The position numbers and the translations under genes are program-made. A stretch of DNA of 64,000 nucleotides from Marinobacter zhanjiangensis (GTDB lineage: Bacteria > Pseudomonadota > Gammaproteobacteria > Pseudomonadales > Oleiphilaceae), in assembly GCF_014651935.1 (NCBI RefSeq), contig NZ_BMXV01000006.1, positions 124,001 through 188,000 on the forward strand, read 5' to 3'. This document shows positions 41,711 through 51,277 of the stretch, piece after piece. The notes under the pieces are model-generated. The model saw nothing but the letters and a program-made list of their open reading frames with translations, had not been told where the DNA came from and did not search any database. Position 1 is the stretch's first letter. The number at the start of each line of letters is the position of its first letter.

Positions 41711-43825
41711 TCAGAACCTATAGGAAACGCTGGCTTCCACGGTCCTTTCCTGACCGAACCAGCAGTTGCCGGCGTCGTAGCAGGTGTAGTAACGCTCATC
41801 CAGAAGGTTGTTGACCGACAGTCCCAGTTCGGCGCCATCCATGGACTGACTCAGCTGCCCGAGGTCGTAGCTCATGGCGAGGTCGAACAGGGTGGCATCG
41901 GGAACCTTCCTGGAGCCGGTGCTGGTGAGGGCCGCTTCGCCGATATACCGTATGCCCACGTCGGATGTCAGGCCTGCCAGAGGTCCGGCAACAAAGCCAT
42001 AGTCGGCCCAGGCTGAGACCAGTTGGTCCGGGGCCCACACCACACTGTTGCCTTCTATATCGGTCGGCGCTTCGGACGTTTCTACGTCCTGGTAGGTATA
42101 GGCAAGGCTCAGCAGCAGGTTGTCGATGGGCTGGGTGCTGGCTTCCAGCTCGAAACCCCGGGAGCGAACCTCGCCCACCTGGATCTGGTCATAGGGGCCG
42201 GCATTGGGGGCCCGGGTCGGTACATTTTTCTTGTCGATCCGGAAGACTGCAGCATCCACCGATGTCATGCCGGTATTGGTGCGGAACTTGACGCCCGCTT
42301 CATACTGTTTGGCGGTTGAAATCTCGAACGGCTCGCCGAACATGTCGGTGTTCAGGATGGGTTCAAAGCTTTCCGCGTAATTCACGTAGGGGGAGACGCC
42401 ATTGCTGAACTCGTACATGACCCCGGCACGTGAAGACAGGTTGGTGTCTTCCTGTTTGTTGTCGCTCCCGTAGAGGGCTTCTTGCTGTCTGCCCGAATAG
42501 TCGTCCCAGCGCAGGCCGGCCATCAGGATCCAGGAGCCAATGCGGGCCTGGTCCTGCAGGTAAACGCCCAGTTGCTCCCGATCGATGTCATAGTCACCGA
42601 AGGGTGTCAGAGCCTGGGTGCCCCGATCAATCTGGTTATTGTCCGGGTTGAAAAGGTCGATGGAGGGGGCTCCCCCTTCACTGTACTGCACTGAGCCATC
42701 CATGCTCTGGTAATCGATACCGGCCAAAAGGTTGTGTTCAATGGCGCCTGTGCGAACCAGCCCCGTCAACTGATTGTCGACCGCGTAGGAATGCGCCGAT
42801 TCGTCAGTAAGGTAAGCCGCGCGGTTCATGGTGCGCTGGTCAGCGTTCAGACCCGTTGAGTAGGTATTGCGCTGCAGGTACTCCGCATCCGTGTAGCGGA
42901 AGTTCTGCAGGAACGTCCAGTTATTGTTGATGGCGTGGTTGATCTTGTAACCGGCCATCAGCACTTCCCGGTCAGCAGTATTCCAGTTCTTATCACCGGA
43001 AAAGGTGTCTTCATCAATCCGGCCATTCGGGTTGTCCAGGAACAGACCGGCTGCTGGCAAAGTGGTATAGATGCCCTGTTCGGGGTCCTTCTGATAGTAG
43101 AGGTTAACGTTGATCAGCGTGTCATCGGTTATCTGCCAGTCCACCGACGGAGCGATCATCTGGCGCTCCTCCTCTGCGGTGTCTGCCTGGGAGTCTTTCT
43201 TGCGGGCCAGGGCGACCAGGCTGTAGCTGAAGTCGGAGTTCCCGAACTGGCCCCTGGATTCCAGGCTGGCCTCTTTCAGGTTGTGACTGCCTGTCGACAG
43301 TTCGACCTGGTTGAACGATGCTTGCGAAGGGCTTTTGGCAATCATGTTAACCATGCCGCCCGGAGGCATGGCGCCATAAAGTGTGGATGTCGGGCCGCGG
43401 AAAATCTCCACCTGTTCCACCGCATGCAGGTCGGTCTGAGCCTGGAGGTTCCAGCCATCCAGGTAGAGCAGAGGCAGACCGTCGTAGTAGTTGTGAAGAT
43501 TTTCGAAGCCGCGGATGGTGAAAAGATCCAGGCGGCCAACGGCGCCGCCCCGCAGCTCGGTGTTCACCCCCGGGGCGTACCGCAGGGCGGTGGCGACAGT
43601 ATCCGCATCACGCATTGCCAGTGCCTGGCGGTCGAGGACGCTGATACTCTGGGGAGTTTCCTCCGGTTTCAGTGCCGTTTTGGTGGCCGTGTTCCGGTAG
43701 GTGTCACTGTAGACAGTCAGTGGCGCCAGTTCGGTATTCTGGGCCAGGGCGGGCGTCGACGCAGCGACACCGCTGGCAATGGCCAGCGAGATGAGGGAGC
43801 GATGGAAAAATAGTCTGGATGGCAT
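41711..43825 (-). CDS. TonB-dependent siderophore receptor
   Basis: About 704 residues. Signal peptide (about 1-28, ending PALAQ), plug domain (about 50-160: PEETPQSISVLDRQAL, RGFENLHNYYDGLPLLY, EQVEIFRGPTSTLYGAMPPG), then a 22-strand barrel ending in SVSYRF. It imports ferric siderophores using TonB energy. Siderophore type is not predictable. I start at 43825 (MPSRLFFH), with AGGA upstream; several earlier Met codons are in frame. A Fur-like box (43877) lies upstream and an AraC-type regulator precedes it on the same strand. Confidence 0.93.
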   Translation of the reverse strand: MPSRLFFHRSLISLAIASGVAASTPALAQNTELAPLTVYSDTYRNTATKTALKPEETPQSISVLDRQALAMRDADTVATALRYAPGVNTELRGGAVGRLDLFTIRGFENLHNYYDGLPLLYLDGWNLQAQTDLHAVEQVEIFRGPTSTLYGAMPPGGMVNMIAKSPSQASFNQVELSTGSHNLKEASLESRGQFGNSDFSYSLVALARKKDSQADTAEEERQMIAPSVDWQITDDTLINVNLYYQKDPEQGIYTTLPAAGLFLDNPNGRIDEDTFSGDKNWNTADREVLMAGYKINHAINNNWTFLQNFRYTDAEYLQRNTYSTGLNADQRTMNRAAYLTDESAHSYAVDNQLTGLVRTGAIEHNLLAGIDYQSMDGSVQYSEGGAPSIDLFNPDNNQIDRGTQALTPFGDYDIDREQLGVYLQDQARIGSWILMAGLRWDDYSGRQQEALYGSDNKQEDTNLSSRAGVMYEFSNGVSPYVNYAESFEPILNTDMFGEPFEISTAKQYEAGVKFRTNTGMTSVDAAVFRIDKKNVPTRAPNAGPYDQIQVGEVRSRGFELEASTQPIDNLLLSLAYTYQDVETSEAPTDIEGNSVVWAPDQLVSAWADYGFVAGPLAGLTSDVGIRYIGEAALTSTGSRKVPDATLFDLAMSYDLGQLSQSMDGAELGLSVNNLLDERYYTCYDAGNCWFGQERTVEASVSYRF

Positions 43826-43876
43826 GAACATGTCCTGCATTGCGATGAAATAGGAGCGCCATTGATGCGCTTTCCT

Positions 43877-43894
43877 GAGAATCATTCGCATTAT
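43877..43894. promoter_or_regulatory. Fur-like box upstream of the TonB receptor
   Basis: GAGAATCATTCGCATTAT contains the A-A-T-G/C-A-T-T hexamer array expected for Fur (on the minus strand ATAATGCGAATGATTCTC). It lies about 52-69 bases before the chosen start codon. Iron repression is the natural reading. Confidence 0.7.
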
Positions 43895-43912
43895 AAAGTG
43901 ATTAACAGGTAT

Positions 43913-44839
43913 TCACTTAACCATTTGGTGCATGGGTACCGTTCGATTTCCGGCGGGGCGAATGGGCACCCAGTACTCCACCGTGATGTGGCCGTCCGGT
44001 ATATTGCGATGTGGACCGGCCGGGTATATTTCCAGGTCGAAGCCAAAGCAGCCCTGGTAGCCGGATGCTGGTAACCACTCGTCAAGGAACCAGGAAAGGG
44101 TTTGTTCGAGGTTCGTTACGGGTCCCTGGAAAGGGACCACAGCGTATTCCTGGGCCGGCACTGTCAGTCGGGGCAGTTGCGGGTGGTTCTGCCAGGCAGA
44201 GGCTTCCAGGCAGGCCCAGTATGGAAAGCTGTGATCGCCGGCGTCGCCGGATACGGGCATTACTCCCAGCCTGGCAGCCTTTTCCGGCAGGATATGGCGG
44301 GTGCGGAGTTGGCGCCACAGGTCCGGAACCCGCCGGGCAAAATCTGGCGTAGGCGAATAAATACCGTGGATCTGACAGGACAGCCCAATGACATCGAACG
44401 CCGGTCGGGATTCCACGCGGATCCGGGTCTGGCAGGGATTGCTGCCCGGTGGCGGTGCTGGCAGTGGCGCTACCGGAATGGGAGCCCGCAGGTGACAGCG
44501 GACACCCCGCTTGCGGTACTGGCCGGGGGAGCATCCAAAGTACTGGCGGAAGCTGCGGCTGAAACTGATATCGGACTCGAAACCGCAGCTCAGGGCGATC
44601 TCCAGCTGGCGGTCGCGGGTACAGAGCAGCAATTCCGCCGCCTGGCTGAGCCGCAGCTCGCGTATATAATGTGCTACCGAGGAGCCGGTATGGGCGGCGA
44701 AAACCCGCTGGAACTGCCATCGGGACCAGCCGCCCAGCGTCGCCAATGAGGCAACGGTCAGTGGCTGGTCAAGATGACTGTGGATAAACCGCAATACCTG
44801 TCCGATTCTTGATTGCGCCGTCTGTTGGTCCGGTACCAT
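43913..44839 (-). CDS. AraC-family regulator with GyrI-like ligand domain
   Basis: About 308 residues. N-terminal AraC double helix-turn-helix (about 25-125: LTVASLATLGGWSRWQFQRV, ALSCGFESDISFSRSFRQYF). A GyrI-like/Rob-type effector-binding domain follows (about 150-308, VESRPAFDVIGLSCQIHGIY). The receptor gene lies directly downstream on the same strand, so it probably activates siderophore uptake. I use the ATG at 44839; a TTG at 44887 would extend it by 16 residues. A second Fur-like box (44884) is upstream. Confidence 0.87.
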   Translation of the reverse strand: MVPDQQTAQSRIGQVLRFIHSHLDQPLTVASLATLGGWSRWQFQRVFAAHTGSSVAHYIRELRLSQAAELLLCTRDRQLEIALSCGFESDISFSRSFRQYFGCSPGQYRKRGVRCHLRAPIPVAPLPAPPPGSNPCQTRIRVESRPAFDVIGLSCQIHGIYSPTPDFARRVPDLWRQLRTRHILPEKAARLGVMPVSGDAGDHSFPYWACLEASAWQNHPQLPRLTVPAQEYAVVPFQGPVTNLEQTLSWFLDEWLPASGYQGCFGFDLEIYPAGPHRNIPDGHITVEYWVPIRPAGNRTVPMHQMVK

Positions 44840-44883
44840 AGCTTTGCCTGGGAAAAGGGGCTTCGTTTGCGACGGATAATAAA

Positions 44884-44902
44884 GCAAATACTTCTCATTT
44901 GT
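44884..44902. promoter_or_regulatory. Possible Fur box upstream of the AraC gene
   Basis: On the minus strand ACAAATGAGAAGTATTTGC agrees with the 19-base Fur consensus at about 11 positions. It lies 45 bases before the AraC start and only 15 before lrgA on the other strand. Confidence 0.4.
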
Positions 44903-44916
44903 AACGGGTCGGACCT

Positions 44917-45297
44917 ATGATGTTTCTCAATGGTATAACCTGGCTGCTGGTGTTCCAGCTTATCGGTGAGGTCACGGTCCGCCTGCTGGGCTGGCCGGTA
45001 CCCGGCCCGGTACTGGGCATGCTTTTGCTGTTCGTGTCGCTGGTGCTTATGAGACGGGTCCCCGCGACCCTGGACACTGCCTCGACCGGGCTTCTTGGCC
45101 ACCTTTCCCTGCTGTTCGTACCCGCCGGCGTCGGCGTTATGGTCCATGCGGACAGACTACTGGCGGAGTGGCTTCCTGTTGTTGCCGTGCTGCTGGTGAC
45201 CACCCTGCTGACCATGCTGGTGACCGCCGGCATTATGGTGCTGGCAACCCGCTGGCTGGCGCCGGATTACCACGGAGGGGGCGAGTCCCATGACTGA
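44917..45297 (+). CDS. lrgA: LrgA/CidA-family membrane protein
   Basis: 126 residues with four membrane segments. The CidA/LrgA signature VFQLIGEVTVRLLGWPVPGP and VLGMLLLF is clear, followed by LLGHLSLLFVPAGVGVMVH. LrgA works with LrgB; the pair was named as holin-like and is now also linked to export of pyruvate or glycolate-type acids. It overlaps lrgB by 8 bases and is divergent from the AraC gene. Confidence 0.92.
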   Translation: MMFLNGITWLLVFQLIGEVTVRLLGWPVPGPVLGMLLLFVSLVLMRRVPATLDTASTGLLGHLSLLFVPAGVGVMVHADRLLAEWLPVVAVLLVTTLLTMLVTAGIMVLATRWLAPDYHGGGESHD

Positions 45298-46015
45298 GCC
45301 GGATCTTGCCGATATCTGGGTGTACCTGTCCGCCTCGCCTCTGCTGGGGCTGACCATGACCCTGGTGGCCTACCTGCTGGCTTTTCAACTCTATCAGCGT
45401 GGAGGCGGGTCGCCGTTACTGAACCCGGTGCTGACAGCGGTGGTCATGATCATCCTGGTGCTGCTGGCCAGCGGTATTCCTTATCCGGACTACTTTGATG
45501 GCGCCCAGTTTGTGCATTTCCTGTTGGGCCCTGCCACCGTGGCACTGGCGGTTCCGCTTTATCAGCAACTGTCACGGCTAAGGCAGCTCTGGTTGCCGGT
45601 GTCCATTGCCATTGTGTCCGGGGTGATCTTCGCGGCGGGTAGCTCTGTTGCCCTGGCCTGGGCGCTGGGTGCGACCACCCAGACCCAGTTGTCACTGGCG
45701 CCCAAGTCAGCTACCGCGCCGGTGGCCATGGGCATCTCCGAAACCATTGGCGGGTTGCCGTCACTGACGGCGGTGCTGGTGGTGGTGACCGGTATCGTCG
45801 GGGCGGTGCTGGGTACCCGTCTGTTCGATCTGTTCCGGATTCGGGATGACAGTGTCCGAGGCATTGCCATGGGGGTGGCCGCTCATGGTATTGGTACCGC
45901 CCGTGCGTTTCAGGTCAGCAAGACCATGGGGGCCTTTTCGGGTCTCGCCATGGCGCTGTCAGCGTTCGCTACTGCCCTGATCGTACCCTGGCTGGTGGAC
46001 CTTATCGGTTTGTGA
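45290..46015 (+). CDS. lrgB: LrgB-family membrane protein
   Basis: 241 residues with six or more membrane segments. Family motifs are LNPVLTAVVMIILVL, FLLGPATVALAVPLYQQ, and LAPKSATAPVAMGISETIGG with GVAAHGIGTARAF. It partners LrgA, with overlapping genes. After it a GC-rich imperfect hairpin (GATATCCCCGGGG with CCCCGGGTATC, 46028-46070) may act as a terminator, although no T-tract follows. Confidence 0.93.
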   Translation: MTEPDLADIWVYLSASPLLGLTMTLVAYLLAFQLYQRGGGSPLLNPVLTAVVMIILVLLASGIPYPDYFDGAQFVHFLLGPATVALAVPLYQQLSRLRQLWLPVSIAIVSGVIFAAGSSVALAWALGATTQTQLSLAPKSATAPVAMGISETIGGLPSLTAVLVVVTGIVGAVLGTRLFDLFRIRDDSVRGIAMGVAAHGIGTARAFQVSKTMGAFSGLAMALSAFATALIVPWLVDLIGL

Positions 46016-46287
46016 CGGCAGGGAAATGATATCCCCGGGGCGAAATTGCAATCCTGCCCCCGGGTATCCCGGAGAACTGTAAAAGGCTGTGAAAATAGCA
46101 TCCCAGGATGTCGCTCAGTGTACAAACAGGCTAATCTCGATAACCAAACGGACACTAGTCGTTTCCGAATACAGTCAATAAAGCAGTCGGGGTTCACACT
46201 CACAGCTCCCGGGGTAGCTACCCGCCAGAGATCGGGCTAATCTGACTGCACAAAAAAAAGACAGATAGGCGCTGTAGGGAGTCGCAA
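46016..46287 (+). promoter_or_regulatory. 272-base leader before the first GGDEF gene
   Basis: Gene-free. It holds the imperfect GC hairpin at 46028-46070, a GGGTAGCTACCC palindrome (46213-46222 core GTAGCTAC) and an A-run (AAAAAAAAG at about 46252). I looked for the c-di-GMP riboswitch (GEMM) core, which would suit a GGDEF gene, and did not find its GGGCAAACC-type motifs. Confidence 0.3.
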
Positions 46288-47778
46288 ATGGCAGGGGATC
46301 ACTTGAACGAGGACTTGCAGAAAAACCTCGCTGCATTCCTCAATTCCTCGCCGGACTGCATTCTGGTCTGCGATGCTCAGTCCCTGCGATATCTCTACGT
46401 CAATCAGGCCACCTGCGACATGACCGGGTACAGTCGCGACGAGCTGCTTGCGATGACCGCCCCGGACCTGACCGGTCAGTCGCCCGAGGTTATCCAGGAA
46501 AGCTACAGGCAGGCCCGGCTGGCAGGGGAGCGGGGTTACACCGACGAACCACGGCTGATTGTCAACAAGGGCAACTCCCGCCGCGGTTGGTGGGAAGGGC
46601 ATTTTGGCTATCAGGTGATTGATGGCCGGGATGTGGTTGTTATCGTGTCCAGGGAGGTGACACGCCGTGTTCTTGCCGAACAATCTGCCACCCGTTCCAG
46701 GCAGATTTATGCGGCGTTGAGTGCCGCCAATGAAGCCATGATCCGCCTGTCTTCACCCGATGAAGTCTTTCAGGCAGTCTGCGACGCGGCAATAGACAGT
46801 GGCGGCATGACAACCGCGGTATTGCTGATGCCGAAACCGGGTTCGGACCTTATGGAGGTCAAGGCCATGGCCGGCTACGGCCGTGATGTCATGGGCAGTA
46901 CCATTATTTCCATCAACCCGGATCGGGCGGAAGGGACTGGCCTGAACGGCACCGCCTTTCGGACCCAGCGGCCCTGTGTTACGGATGATTTCCTGAAGGA
47001 TCAGCGGACCGCCCACTGGCATCGCATGGTACGTGACCGCACAAAACTCAGGTCGGCAGCGTCGGTACCCATCATCAGGGAAGGGCGATCCGTGGGTACC
47101 ATGTATCTCTGCTCCCGTGAGCGCCGGGCGTTCGACGAGGAGATTATCGGGTTGCTGGTGCGCCTGACGGATAATATTGCTTTTGCCCTCAAGGCCTTCG
47201 AGCGCGAACAGGTGCGTCGGGAAGCGGAGGAGCGGGCCCATTATCTGGCCACCCACTGTAGCCTGACCGGCCTGCCCAACCGCAACCTGTTGTCGGATCT
47301 GCTGGAACAGGCCATCGCCTCGGTCAACCGGACCGGACACAAACCCGCCCTCATGTTCGTCGACCTGGATAACTTCAAGCAGATCAACGATACCTGGGGG
47401 CATGATACCGGGGACCGGGTGCTGGAACAGATGGCCGGCCGGCTTCGCTGCGTCCTGCGAGAGCATGATGTGCTGGCGCGGCTCGGAGGCGATGAGTTTG
47501 TGGTGCTGGTGCAGAATATCGACCGACACGAGTATGCGCAGCGGGTGGCGGAAAAGCTGCTGGCAGCTGCCCAGGATCCCGTCCAGGTGGACGGTCAGCC
47601 ATTGGTGGTAACGCTGAGTATCGGCGTGAGCCTTTATCCACACCACGGGGAAAACCACCGTGCGCTGATGAAATCGGCGGACCTTGCCATGTATGAGGCC
47701 AAGGAGAAGGGCAAGAACACCTGGGCACTGTCTGGCGATGATAAACAGTGGGATTCAGCTTCTGAGATTATGAGATAA
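46288..47778 (+). CDS. PAS-GAF-GGDEF diguanylate cyclase
   Basis: 496 residues. PAS (about 10-125: NSSPDCILVCDAQSLRYLYV, GYSRDELLAM), GAF (about 150-300, ending MYLCSRERRAF) and a C-terminal GGDEF domain (about 320-480). The catalytic motif is GGDEF, and an RxxD product-inhibition site (REHD) lies five residues before it. It should make c-di-GMP in response to a PAS/GAF-sensed signal. No EAL domain is present. The next gene is a close paralogue, so the pair arose by tandem duplication. Confidence 0.92.
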   Translation: MAGDHLNEDLQKNLAAFLNSSPDCILVCDAQSLRYLYVNQATCDMTGYSRDELLAMTAPDLTGQSPEVIQESYRQARLAGERGYTDEPRLIVNKGNSRRGWWEGHFGYQVIDGRDVVVIVSREVTRRVLAEQSATRSRQIYAALSAANEAMIRLSSPDEVFQAVCDAAIDSGGMTTAVLLMPKPGSDLMEVKAMAGYGRDVMGSTIISINPDRAEGTGLNGTAFRTQRPCVTDDFLKDQRTAHWHRMVRDRTKLRSAASVPIIREGRSVGTMYLCSRERRAFDEEIIGLLVRLTDNIAFALKAFEREQVRREAEERAHYLATHCSLTGLPNRNLLSDLLEQAIASVNRTGHKPALMFVDLDNFKQINDTWGHDTGDRVLEQMAGRLRCVLREHDVLARLGGDEFVVLVQNIDRHEYAQRVAEKLLAAAQDPVQVDGQPLVVTLSIGVSLYPHHGENHRALMKSADLAMYEAKEKGKNTWALSGDDKQWDSASEIMR

Positions 47779-47792
47779 CAACAGGAGATCCA

Positions 47793-49673
47793 ATGGGGCT
47801 GGAAGAATCTATGGTCACTAACTGCAACGCTCCGGAATGGCAGGTGCTTCAGGCAATGCTGGAGCTCGGGGTTGACTGGATCTGGGAACAGGATGCAGCA
47901 AGTTGCCTGGTTCGGCTTGAGGGCCGCTCTCTTGAAGGTGACACCGACGCTACCGTTGAGTCGCTGGTCGGCCTAACTCGTGGCGAGCTGGGGTTTGAGT
48001 CGGTCTCCGGAGTTCCTGCAGATTCGTTCGAGCGTATTTCTGGCTCCTTCAGGGACCTGGTCTTCCGGCGCTACCTGGGCGGCGGTGAGCTTCGCTATGT
48101 CCAGCTCTCCGGTGCTCCAATCCATGATGCCCATGGTTGCTGTGTTGGATTTCGCGGCACTGGTAAGGACATCACCCGGGATGAGCGACGGCGAATCATG
48201 GCGGAGCGGTTTCAGTGCACCATGGATGCGTCGCCTGATCTGATCTTCATCTCCGATTGTGAGACTCACCAGTTTGTCTACGTGAACGATACGGCCTGTG
48301 AGGTTACAGGTTACTCCCGGGAAGAATTGTTGAACATGCTGGGTTACGAGTTTACCGGCACCACCCGAGAAGAGGGTGAGGCGATTATTGAAACGGTGCG
48401 CCAGGCAGGCCCGGAAGGCATTTCCGAAAAACCCCGCCTGGCCGGCAGCAAAGATGGCCGTCGTGTTGGCTGGTGGCAATCCCATCACAGGGTCGCCGAT
48501 ATTGATGGCCGCTCATTGCTGATTACGTCTTCCCGACAGGTGACGGACCGGGTCCTGGCGGAACAGGCGGCTCATCATGCACAGCGTATGTATGCGGCCC
48601 TGAGTGCAACCAATGAAGCGATTATGCATGCCGAAACCCCAGAGGCTCTGTTTAAAGAAGTCTGTCGGGTGGCGGTGGATTCCGGCAAGCTTGCCGCCGC
48701 ATACATTATGCTGGCTGACGAGGAAACCGACAGCCTGAATGTGGTCGCTATGGCGGGGGCCGGTCAGGACACAACACCGCTGGCTGTTGTTTCCGTCAAT
48801 CCCGATCGTCCCGAGGGCTTGGGGATTGCAGGAACAGCGTTTCGAAAGTGTCGCCCGGAAGTCACTGACGATTTCATGAACGACCCCCGCACCCGGCCCT
48901 GGCATGAACTGGCCAGAAAAAGCCGGCTGAAGGCCGCCGCAGCGGTGCCGCTTCTCAGAGATGGCCGTGCACTGGGCGTGATCTACCTCTGTGCCGGGGA
49001 ACGTCGCGCCTTTGATGCCGAAGTTATTGCGTTGATTGAGCGAATGGCTGACAACCTGTCTCATGCCCTGCTGACCCTGGAGCATGAGGCGGACCGCAAA
49101 CGTGCCGAGGAACGGGTGCGCTACCTGGCCACCCACGACAGTCTCACTGGCCTGCCCAACCGGGCCATGTTTGGCGAGCTGCTGGACCAGGCGGTGGTTA
49201 CCGCCCGCCGTTACGGCAACAAACCGGTGGTCATGTTCATTGATCTGGACCGCTTCAAACTGGTGAACGACAGCCTGGGGCACGCGGCGGGTGACCAGTT
49301 GCTGCAGGAGATGGCCCGTCGCCTGAAAGCCGTGTTGCGGGAGTCGGATATTCTTGCCCGCCTGGGTGGGGATGAATTCGTGGTGCTGCTCCACGATGTG
49401 TCCGAAGCCAAAGATGCAACGATTGTGGCCCGCAAGCTGCTGGACGCTGCCGTGGAGTTGGTCAGTTTGATGGGGCAGGACTGCCGGGTGACCGCCAGTA
49501 TCGGCATCAGTGTGTACCCCGACCACGGCGACAATCAGCAAACGCTGATGAAGAATGCCGACACCGCCATGTACCTTTCCAAGGAAAAGGGTAAAAATAC
49601 CTACGAATTCTACGTGCCAGGCCTGCAGTTCCAGGCCAACGGGCATCTGTTGGTCAGTCCCGGGCAGGACTGA
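47793..49673 (+). CDS. PAS-PAS-GAF-GGDEF diguanylate cyclase, tandem paralogue
   Basis: 626 residues. The C-terminal 480 or so match the preceding protein domain for domain (ASPDLIFISDCETHQFVYVN, TGYSREELLNML, then the GAF region ending in AGERRAFDAEV). The additional 130 N-terminal residues form another PAS-like domain ending in the C-terminal cap GFRGTGKDITRDERRR. GGDEF is intact with an RxxD inhibition site (RESD). GGAG sits 8 bases before the ATG, and only 14 bases separate it from its neighbour, so they share a transcript. The extra PAS suggests a different input to the same output. Confidence 0.92.
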   Translation: MGLEESMVTNCNAPEWQVLQAMLELGVDWIWEQDAASCLVRLEGRSLEGDTDATVESLVGLTRGELGFESVSGVPADSFERISGSFRDLVFRRYLGGGELRYVQLSGAPIHDAHGCCVGFRGTGKDITRDERRRIMAERFQCTMDASPDLIFISDCETHQFVYVNDTACEVTGYSREELLNMLGYEFTGTTREEGEAIIETVRQAGPEGISEKPRLAGSKDGRRVGWWQSHHRVADIDGRSLLITSSRQVTDRVLAEQAAHHAQRMYAALSATNEAIMHAETPEALFKEVCRVAVDSGKLAAAYIMLADEETDSLNVVAMAGAGQDTTPLAVVSVNPDRPEGLGIAGTAFRKCRPEVTDDFMNDPRTRPWHELARKSRLKAAAAVPLLRDGRALGVIYLCAGERRAFDAEVIALIERMADNLSHALLTLEHEADRKRAEERVRYLATHDSLTGLPNRAMFGELLDQAVVTARRYGNKPVVMFIDLDRFKLVNDSLGHAAGDQLLQEMARRLKAVLRESDILARLGGDEFVVLLHDVSEAKDATIVARKLLDAAVELVSLMGQDCRVTASIGISVYPDHGDNQQTLMKNADTAMYLSKEKGKNTYEFYVPGLQFQANGHLLVSPGQD

Positions 49674-49717
49674 TTCACAGCAGGCACCCGTCACCTGAGC
49701 GTTACTATGACCACGGA

Positions 49718-51277
49718 TCAGCCGTCGTTCAGGTCCCGCGGCGGGCAGTGATGCTCTGCAACTACAGTGCCTTCATCCACGCTTTCCAGATGTACGTCAA
49801 ACCCCCACAACCGGTGGACGTGTCTGAGCACCTCGTCGGCGTCCTCCCCGAGAGGCACCCGGTCCACCGGGATATGCCGCAGGGTCAGTGAGCGATCACC
49901 CCGCACATCCACGTTCCACACCTGGATATTGGGCTCCCGGTAACTGAGATTGTACTGGCGCGCCAGTTTTTCCCGCAGAGGCCGATAGCCCGGGTCGTCG
50001 TGGATGGCGGTTACCCGGAAGACATCTTCCTGGTCGTCATTCTCGATGGAGAAGAACTTCATGTCCCGCATCACCCGGGGCGACAGGAACTGTTGGATAA
50101 AGCTCTCATCCTTGAAGTTGCGCATGGCGAAATGAAGGGTCTCGACCCAGTCACTGCCGGCAATGTCCGGAAACCATTCCCGGTCCTCGTCCGTGGGGTT
50201 CTCGCACATTCGGCGCAGGTCGGAAAAGATGGAGAAGCCCAGGGTGTAGGGGTTGATGCCGCTGTACCAGGGGCTGTTGAAGGGCGGCTGGTAAATGACG
50301 GCGGTGTGGCTCTGCAGGAATTCCAGCATGAAGCCGTCGGTCACCAGGCCCTTCTCGTACATGCGGTGCAGCAGGGTGTAGTGCCAGAAGGAGGCCCAGC
50401 CTTCGTTCATGACCTGGGTCTGGCGCTGGGGATAGAAGTACTGCCCCAGTTTGCGCACGATGCGGATGATTTCCCGCTGCCAGGTTTCCAGTAGCGGGGC
50501 GTTCTTCTCGATGAAGTAGAGGATGTTCTCCTGGGGCTCCGAAGGGTACCGCTGACGCCGGCGCTCGGGGTCGTCATCCTCGTCGCCCATCTTCGGGATG
50601 GTGCGCCACAGGTCGTTGAGCTGGCGTTGGACGTATTCCTCCCGTTCCTTCTGCTGGCGACGCTCCTCGGCGGCGGAAATGGGGGGCGGGCGCTTGTAGC
50701 GGTCAACGCCATGATTCATCAGCGCATGGCAGGAATCGAGGATCTCCTCCACCGCTTCGACACCGTGGCGTTCCTCGCATTCCGCCACGTAATTCCGCGC
50801 AAACACCAGGTAATCGATGATGGCGCTGGCGTCTGTCCAGGTGCGGAACAGGTAGTTGCCCTTGAAGAAGGAGTTGTGGCCGTAGCAGGCATGGGCGATC
50901 ACCAGCGCCTGCATGGGCAGGGTATTCTCCTCCATCAGATAGGCAATGCAGGGGTTGGAGTTGATCACGATCTCGTAGGCTAGCCCCATCTGGCCCCGCT
51001 GGTAGCCCTTGGAGGTGTTGAGGAACTGCTTGCCAAAGGACCAGTGATGGTAGCCCACGGGCATGCCTACGGAACTGTAGGCGTCCATCATCTGCTCGGC
51101 GCTGATCACCTCCACCTGGTTGGGGTAGGTGTCCAGACCGAATTCTTCCGCACATTTGGCGATTTCTTCGTCGTATTTCCGGATCAGGTCGAAGGTCCAT
51201 TCGGAACCGGTGGAAATCGGGTCTGGCCGGACCTGTTCACGGTTGGGCAGCTTGGGATGCTCGATGGTATCTGTCAT
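49718..51277 (-). CDS. SpoVR-family protein
   Basis: About 519 residues, the SpoVR/YcgB family. Clear family stretches: [69 protein letters not shown] and [15 protein letters not shown]. Function is unknown in non-sporulating bacteria, but it is consistently coexpressed with yeaG-type kinase (PrkA) and YeaH under nitrogen or stationary-phase stress. I start at 51277, where the ATG overlaps the yeaH-like stop by 4 bases and has GAGAGGAAAG upstream. Confidence 0.93.
   Translation of the reverse strand: MTDTIEHPKLPNREQVRPDPISTGSEWTFDLIRKYDEEIAKCAEEFGLDTYPNQVEVISAEQMMDAYSSVGMPVGYHHWSFGKQFLNTSKGYQRGQMGLAYEIVINSNPCIAYLMEENTLPMQALVIAHACYGHNSFFKGNYLFRTWTDASAIIDYLVFARNYVAECEERHGVEAVEEILDSCHALMNHGVDRYKRPPPISAAEERRQQKEREEYVQRQLNDLWRTIPKMGDEDDDPERRRQRYPSEPQENILYFIEKNAPLLETWQREIIRIVRKLGQYFYPQRQTQVMNEGWASFWHYTLLHRMYEKGLVTDGFMLEFLQSHTAVIYQPPFNSPWYSGINPYTLGFSIFSDLRRMCENPTDEDREWFPDIAGSDWVETLHFAMRNFKDESFIQQFLSPRVMRDMKFFSIENDDQEDVFRVTAIHDDPGYRPLREKLARQYNLSYREPNIQVWNVDVRGDRSLTLRHIPVDRVPLGEDADEVLRHVHRLWGFDVHLESVDEGTVVAEHHCPPRDLNDG

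Noticed and set aside
46016..46287. c-di-GMP riboswitch before the GGDEF genes
   Set aside because: The conserved GEMM core sequences were not found in the leader.
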